In this document: piece after piece, positions 31,558 through 34,009 of the stretch
How the letters are laid out: each line of letters starts with the position of its first letter
Position numbering within the stretch: the first letter of the stretch is position 1
From: a virus
Direction: 5' to 3' (one strand)
Virus record (IMG/VR): IMGVR_UViG_3300009073_000010
Location: 1 to 34,009 of that record
Length of the DNA stretch: 34,009 nucleotides
Made by a program: the position numbers and the translations under genes
Notes under the pieces: generated by a model
What the model was told of the DNA's origin: nothing
What the model saw: the letters and a program-made list of their open reading frames with translations, nothing else
Databases searched by the model: none

Positions 31558-31620
31558 ATGCGAGTACGCGCTGCAAATCTCATCATAAGTATTATTGTCA
31601 ATCAGAGGAGAATCATATGA
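31558..31620 (+). CDS. Possible 20-residue leader peptide
   Basis: ATG 31558 to TGA 31618-31620 encodes a short basic, Ile-rich peptide. Its stop overlaps the next ATG (ATGA) and it contains that gene's ribosome binding site. GGG lies five bases before the ATG. It may couple or attenuate translation of the first early gene. Confidence 0.25.
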   Translation: MRVRAANLIISIIVNQRRII

Positions 31621-31847
31621 CAACGAATAATACAACTCGCAGTGCGCAAGGCAATCTACGTAATAACGTGACTAGCAAGCTGCGGCGGTTAGTACACAAG
31701 GAGATGCTTGAGCATTACAAGCGGGCTGATGAGGCGCAATACAACACTCTCTATGAGTCGATACGTGCTGAGCATGTGCAAGCGTTCGAGGATGAGTATG
31801 AGCGTGAGCTGGGTAGTTTAGATGCTGCTGATGGTGATCGCTCTTGA
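31617..31847 (+). CDS. Small helical protein, first gene of the early operon
   Basis: 76 residues. ATG 31617 follows AGAGGAG at six bases. A Ser/Thr/Asn-rich N-terminus, then charged helices with KLRRLVHKEMLEHYKRA and YNTLYESIRAEHVQAFEDEYE. The layout (basic helix, then L-Y-x-x-I-R helix) recalls the proteins at 33282 and 33588, so it may be a distant paralogue. Basic and acidic halves suggest DNA or protein binding. No family is named. Confidence 0.65.
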   Translation: MTTNNTTRSAQGNLRNNVTSKLRRLVHKEMLEHYKRADEAQYNTLYESIRAEHVQAFEDEYERELGSLDAADGDRS

Positions 31848-32950
31848 GTACTGAGATGCCTGGGCGTGATGGTGGTGATGGTGCTGAGATTTTCGCAAAA
31901 TATGATCTCAGTGCTGATCATGTTGAGTCTGCGATAGAGATACCGACAAGACCACCTGAGGGCGTAGTAATCGTAGTGGGAGCCTCAGGCAGTGGCAAAT
32001 CGACGATTCTGAGATCGTGGGGGATGGTTGAGACGGTTTTGGATCGTGATGTGCCCATATGGACATTGTTTGAGTCGGGGTTGGATGCTGAGCACTGGCT
32101 GACAGTAGCAGGATTGCGCTCTATACCGACATGGCGTCGAACTCTTAATACAGTTTCTAACGGTGAGTGTCATCGTGCCGAGGTTGCTGTTGCTCTGAGT
32201 CGCGGCTCTGAGTTTATAGATGAGTTTACGAGTTTGGTAGATCGTCAAACGGCGCGAGCATTGTGTCACTCTATTAATAGAGCTGGTCTGAGTAATCTAG
32301 TAGTAGCGACATGTCATGTGGATGTGTGCGAGTACCTACGAGCTGATCATATCTATGATGTTGATGCGGGTGAGTGGTTGGATGCTTCGGCAAGGAGGTG
32401 CCTTCGGCGATGGCATGAACCGTTGTCTCTCAAGATCCGACCGTGTGATGCGCAAGCGGTTTGGCCGAGTTTCAGCCGACATCATTATCTAGATAGCGCT
32501 ATTAATAAATCGGCAAATGCCTGGACTGCGCTGATGGATGGTAAAGCGGTTGCTTTTTTAGCAGTGATCGCAATGCCCCATCGCAATATTAAAAATGGTT
32601 GGCGGGGGCATCGTTTGGTTGTATTGCCTGAGTATCAAGGCATGGGCATCGGCAATGCTTTTCATGATGCCGTAGCGGGATTGATCGTAGAGAGTGGTTG
32701 TCGATATTTTTCTAAGGCAGCTAATGTTGCTGTGAGTATGCACCATGAAAATTCGATTTTTTGGAGGCCAACATCTAAGAATCGCAAACTACGAACGGAC
32801 TATAAGAGCGAGCGTGGTGCCGAATCGAAAGAGACTACTGCGCATATGCTCAAGCATGCAGAGAGGGTATGCACATCGCATGAGTTTGTAATACCGAGTG
32901 ATGAGGAGTTTGAGGAGTACATGTTAACCATAGGAGTAGATAAGACATGA
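31844..32950 (+). CDS. ABC-type ATPase fused to a GNAT/Mom-like acyltransferase (COG2401-like)
   Basis: 368 residues. The N-terminal ABC ATPase has Walker A GASGSGKST (46-54), a signature-like SNGECHRAEVA (105-115), Walker B FIDE (124-127) and the H-loop ATCH (155-158). The C-terminal GNAT domain (about 205-320) has the acyl-CoA loop RLVVLPEYQGMGIG (257-270). This fusion is known from archaea and phages (COG2401). Its GNAT part resembles Mu Mom, which acylates adenine in DNA, so a DNA-modifying role against host restriction is the best inference, but is unproven. The start is TTG overlapping the previous stop (TTGA). An ATG at 31856 is the alternative. Confidence 0.85.
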   Translation: MSTEMPGRDGGDGAEIFAKYDLSADHVESAIEIPTRPPEGVVIVVGASGSGKSTILRSWGMVETVLDRDVPIWTLFESGLDAEHWLTVAGLRSIPTWRRTLNTVSNGECHRAEVAVALSRGSEFIDEFTSLVDRQTARALCHSINRAGLSNLVVATCHVDVCEYLRADHIYDVDAGEWLDASARRCLRRWHEPLSLKIRPCDAQAVWPSFSRHHYLDSAINKSANAWTALMDGKAVAFLAVIAMPHRNIKNGWRGHRLVVLPEYQGMGIGNAFHDAVAGLIVESGCRYFSKAANVAVSMHHENSIFWRPTSKNRKLRTDYKSERGAESKETTAHMLKHAERVCTSHEFVIPSDEEFEEYMLTIGVDKT

Positions 32951-33192
32951 AAAAAGTAGTGAAAAAAGTAGTGAATAAAATAGTAGTAGATAGTGAAGAG
33001 CGGAAAGCTGCGGTTAAATCGTTGATTAATTTGCAGGATTATCTTTGCAATAACAGTGATGATATGACGGATGCTGAGATAGAGCGTGAGCTGGCTGTCA
33101 TTGATGCTGAGCTAGCTCGATATGCTGATGAGGATGCTGCGGCTGCGAGATCGCTCGCTGATGGTGTTGATGAGTTGGCGGGGATGAGATGA
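32947..33192 (+). CDS. Small Lys-rich then acidic helical protein
   Basis: 81 residues. ATG overlaps the stop of the ABC-GNAT gene (ATGA), so the two are coupled. A repeated basic start (KKVVKKVVNKIVV, from tandem AAAAAAGTAGTG units) is followed by an acidic, Ala-rich helical region (DAEIERELAVIDAELARY). It may be a partner of the upstream enzyme. No family is recognised. Confidence 0.6.
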   Translation: MKKVVKKVVNKIVVDSEERKAAVKSLINLQDYLCNNSDDMTDAEIERELAVIDAELARYADEDAAAARSLADGVDELAGMR

Positions 33193-33210
33193 GGTGATGT
33201 TGCCATCGTC

Positions 33211-33225
33211 GCCGTCCAGGACGGC
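33211..33225. other. Palindrome GCCGTCC-A-GGACGGC in the gap between early genes
   Basis: A 15-bp near-perfect hairpin in a GGCGGTGGC-rich spacer. It contains one of four genomic copies of CCTGGACGGC (here as GCCGTCCAGG). There is no T-run, so it is not a standard terminator. It could be an mRNA processing or stabilising element. Confidence 0.5.
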
Positions 33226-33281
33226 GGCGGTGGCGGTGGTTGGTGGTAGGGAGCATTTACAAAATAATAGGAGATAATTAA

Positions 33282-33485
33282 ATGCCAAAAATTATTCAGT
33301 ATATACAGAGCGATAAGACAACGAAATACAAACGCAATTATGCACAACGCAAGCAGCGGGCGAGTGGATATCTGTGGCGGGTGATGAAGGAGCAGCATCC
33401 CGATTTATTCAAAAGTATTATAGATGATTTTAATGCTGAGATCGGTGTTGATGATGAGAAAGTGTCAAAGGATGGGTTGTTATAA
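33282..33485 (+). CDS. Small basic helical protein, paralogue of the 33588 product
   Basis: 67 residues. ATG 33282 follows AGGAG at eight bases. It shares with the 33588 product the pattern Y-A-x-R-x-Q-R, a middle helix, and then (K/R)E(Q/E)H-x-x-L-(F/Y)-K-x-I. The leaders are also alike (ATAGGAGATAATTAA here, ATAGGAGTTAATTAA there), so the two genes look like a duplication. Function unknown. A small DNA-binding regulator would fit. Confidence 0.7.
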   Translation: MPKIIQYIQSDKTTKYKRNYAQRKQRASGYLWRVMKEQHPDLFKSIIDDFNAEIGVDDEKVSKDGLL

Positions 33486-33537
33486 CGATTTAATTCATAT
33501 CTAAACGTGGTTGATTTTCTCTTATAAATAAGTTTAC

Positions 33538-33553
33538 TGAGGAAATTTCCTCA
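33538..33553. promoter_or_regulatory. Perfect 16-bp palindrome TGAGGAAATTTCCTCA, likely operator
   Basis: It lies 35 bp before ATG 33588, just after a weak promoter-like TTGATT (33511). The half-sites GAGGAAA/TTTCCTC recur at 3407-3421. A dimeric repressor or activator controlling the primase-helicase genes could act here. Confidence 0.55.
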
Positions 33554-33587
33554 CAGCTTATTACACAACTATAGGAGTTAATTAAAA

Positions 33588-33776
33588 ATGAGCAATTACA
33601 AATATCAAGATCAAACTAAGATGCCGAGTTATGCAAAGCGTCTGCAACGCTCAAAGATTGAGATGAGAGTACTCAAGCAGTTGCGCGAAGAGCATAGCGG
33701 TCTATACAAGCGGATTCGTGCAGGTGTGATCAAGGAGTTTGATGTGGAGAGACAGCAGGAGGGAGAGGTTTCATGA
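33588..33776 (+). CDS. Small basic helical protein, paralogue of the 33282 product
   Basis: 62 residues. AGGAG lies ten bases before ATG 33588. YAKRLQRSKIEMRVLKQL is followed by REEHSGLYKRIRAGVIKEFD. Its stop overlaps the primase ATG (ATGA at 33773-33776), so it is translationally tied to replication. It may help load or regulate the primase, or act on the palindrome in front of it. No family is recognised. Confidence 0.7.
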   Translation: MSNYKYQDQTKMPSYAKRLQRSKIEMRVLKQLREEHSGLYKRIRAGVIKEFDVERQQEGEVS

Positions 33777-34009
33777 ATTTTACAATATTGCATAGAGAGG
33801 TGCCGAATTGGGATACTCATGTACTACGAAATCAAAATGTTGTACATGATGAGTACAGAGTTGAGATGGGCTTTCGGGAGTTGTACGACTATATGGCTGC
33901 CAATGTTGAGACGCTGAAAGACAAAGATAATGGGATATTTTTTATTCCGTGCGACTTTGTAGATCCTGATGATGTGGAGTCATATGATGGTGCCTATAAG
34001 ATTAATTAC
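33773..34009 (+). CDS. Replication primase, N-terminal part; continues at position 1
   Basis: ATG 33773 follows GGGAGAGG at four bases and overlaps the stop of the previous gene. The first 38 codons are unique to this end. From 33887 the sequence is the terminal repeat and continues as the gene at 1-1047, giving 386 residues. The N-terminus is a short mixed region before the AEP core. A frame starting at ATG 7 alone would miss 40 residues. Confidence 0.85.
   Translation, partial: MNFTILHREVPNWDTHVLRNQNVVHDEYRVEMGFRELYDYMAANVETLKDKDNGIFFIPCDFVDPDDVESYDGAYKINY
33887..34009. repeat. Terminal direct repeat, copy 2 (identical to 1-123)
   Basis: Identical to the first 123 bases, inside the primase frame. 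It shows that the sequence closes into a circle of 33,886 unique bases. Confidence 0.95.

Overview
The window is most likely one complete genome of a temperate, long-tailed (siphovirus-type) phage, opened at an arbitrary point of a circular map. The first 123 bases recur exactly as the last 123 (1-123 = 33887-34009), and the reading frame of the replication primase runs across that join. This gives about 33,886 unique bases. Three near-ideal LexA boxes of the CTGT-N8-ACAG type and lambda-like tail genes point to a proteobacterial host, probably gammaproteobacterial. I cannot name the genus. No tRNA, rRNA, CRISPR array or insertion sequence was seen.

Layout on the circle. (1) Early/replication operon, + strand, 31617 -> 34009/1 -> 2879: small helical proteins, an ABC-ATPase fused to a GNAT/Mom-like acyltransferase, more small proteins, an archaeo-eukaryotic-type primase (33773 across the join to 1047), an array of 13 heptamers, then a P4/D5-type SF3 helicase closed by a terminator. 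(2) About 1.9 kb without credible genes (2880-4815). It is built from several families of short repeats and palindromes: an AT-rich tract with iterons, decamers, three sigma-54 promoter consensus sites in 46-bp tandem repeats, three LexA boxes, and arrays of ATGCTC-W-GAGCAT and CAAAATAACAT elements. (3) An accessory segment, + strand (4816-7828): a small zinc-binding protein, two unidentified proteins and a tyrosine integrase, ending at a bidirectional terminator. (4) The late operon, - strand, read from 31481 down to 7910: GIY-YIG nuclease, an unknown protein, terminase small and large subunits, portal, scaffold, P22-type coat protein, connector, head closure, HK97-gp10-like and terminator proteins, tail tube, tail assembly chaperones with a likely recoding site, tape measure, lambda M/L/K/J-like tip proteins, tail fibre, a zinc-finger protein, a membrane-anchored protein, an HNH nuclease and a short last gene.

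A + strand cassette (27483-28268) lies inside the late operon between terminase and portal. It is antisense to the late transcript and is preceded by an inverted copy of the portal start region and by a strong terminator. Two further terminators follow the coat and tail-tube genes.

The integrase indicates lysogeny, but I recognise no CI-like repressor, Cro or excisionase, and no holin, endolysin or spanin. Control of lysogeny and lysis therefore rests on unrecognised genes or on host factors. The LexA and sigma-54 sites in the 1.9-kb region are the best sequence evidence for host-factor control and are the most unusual feature of the genome.
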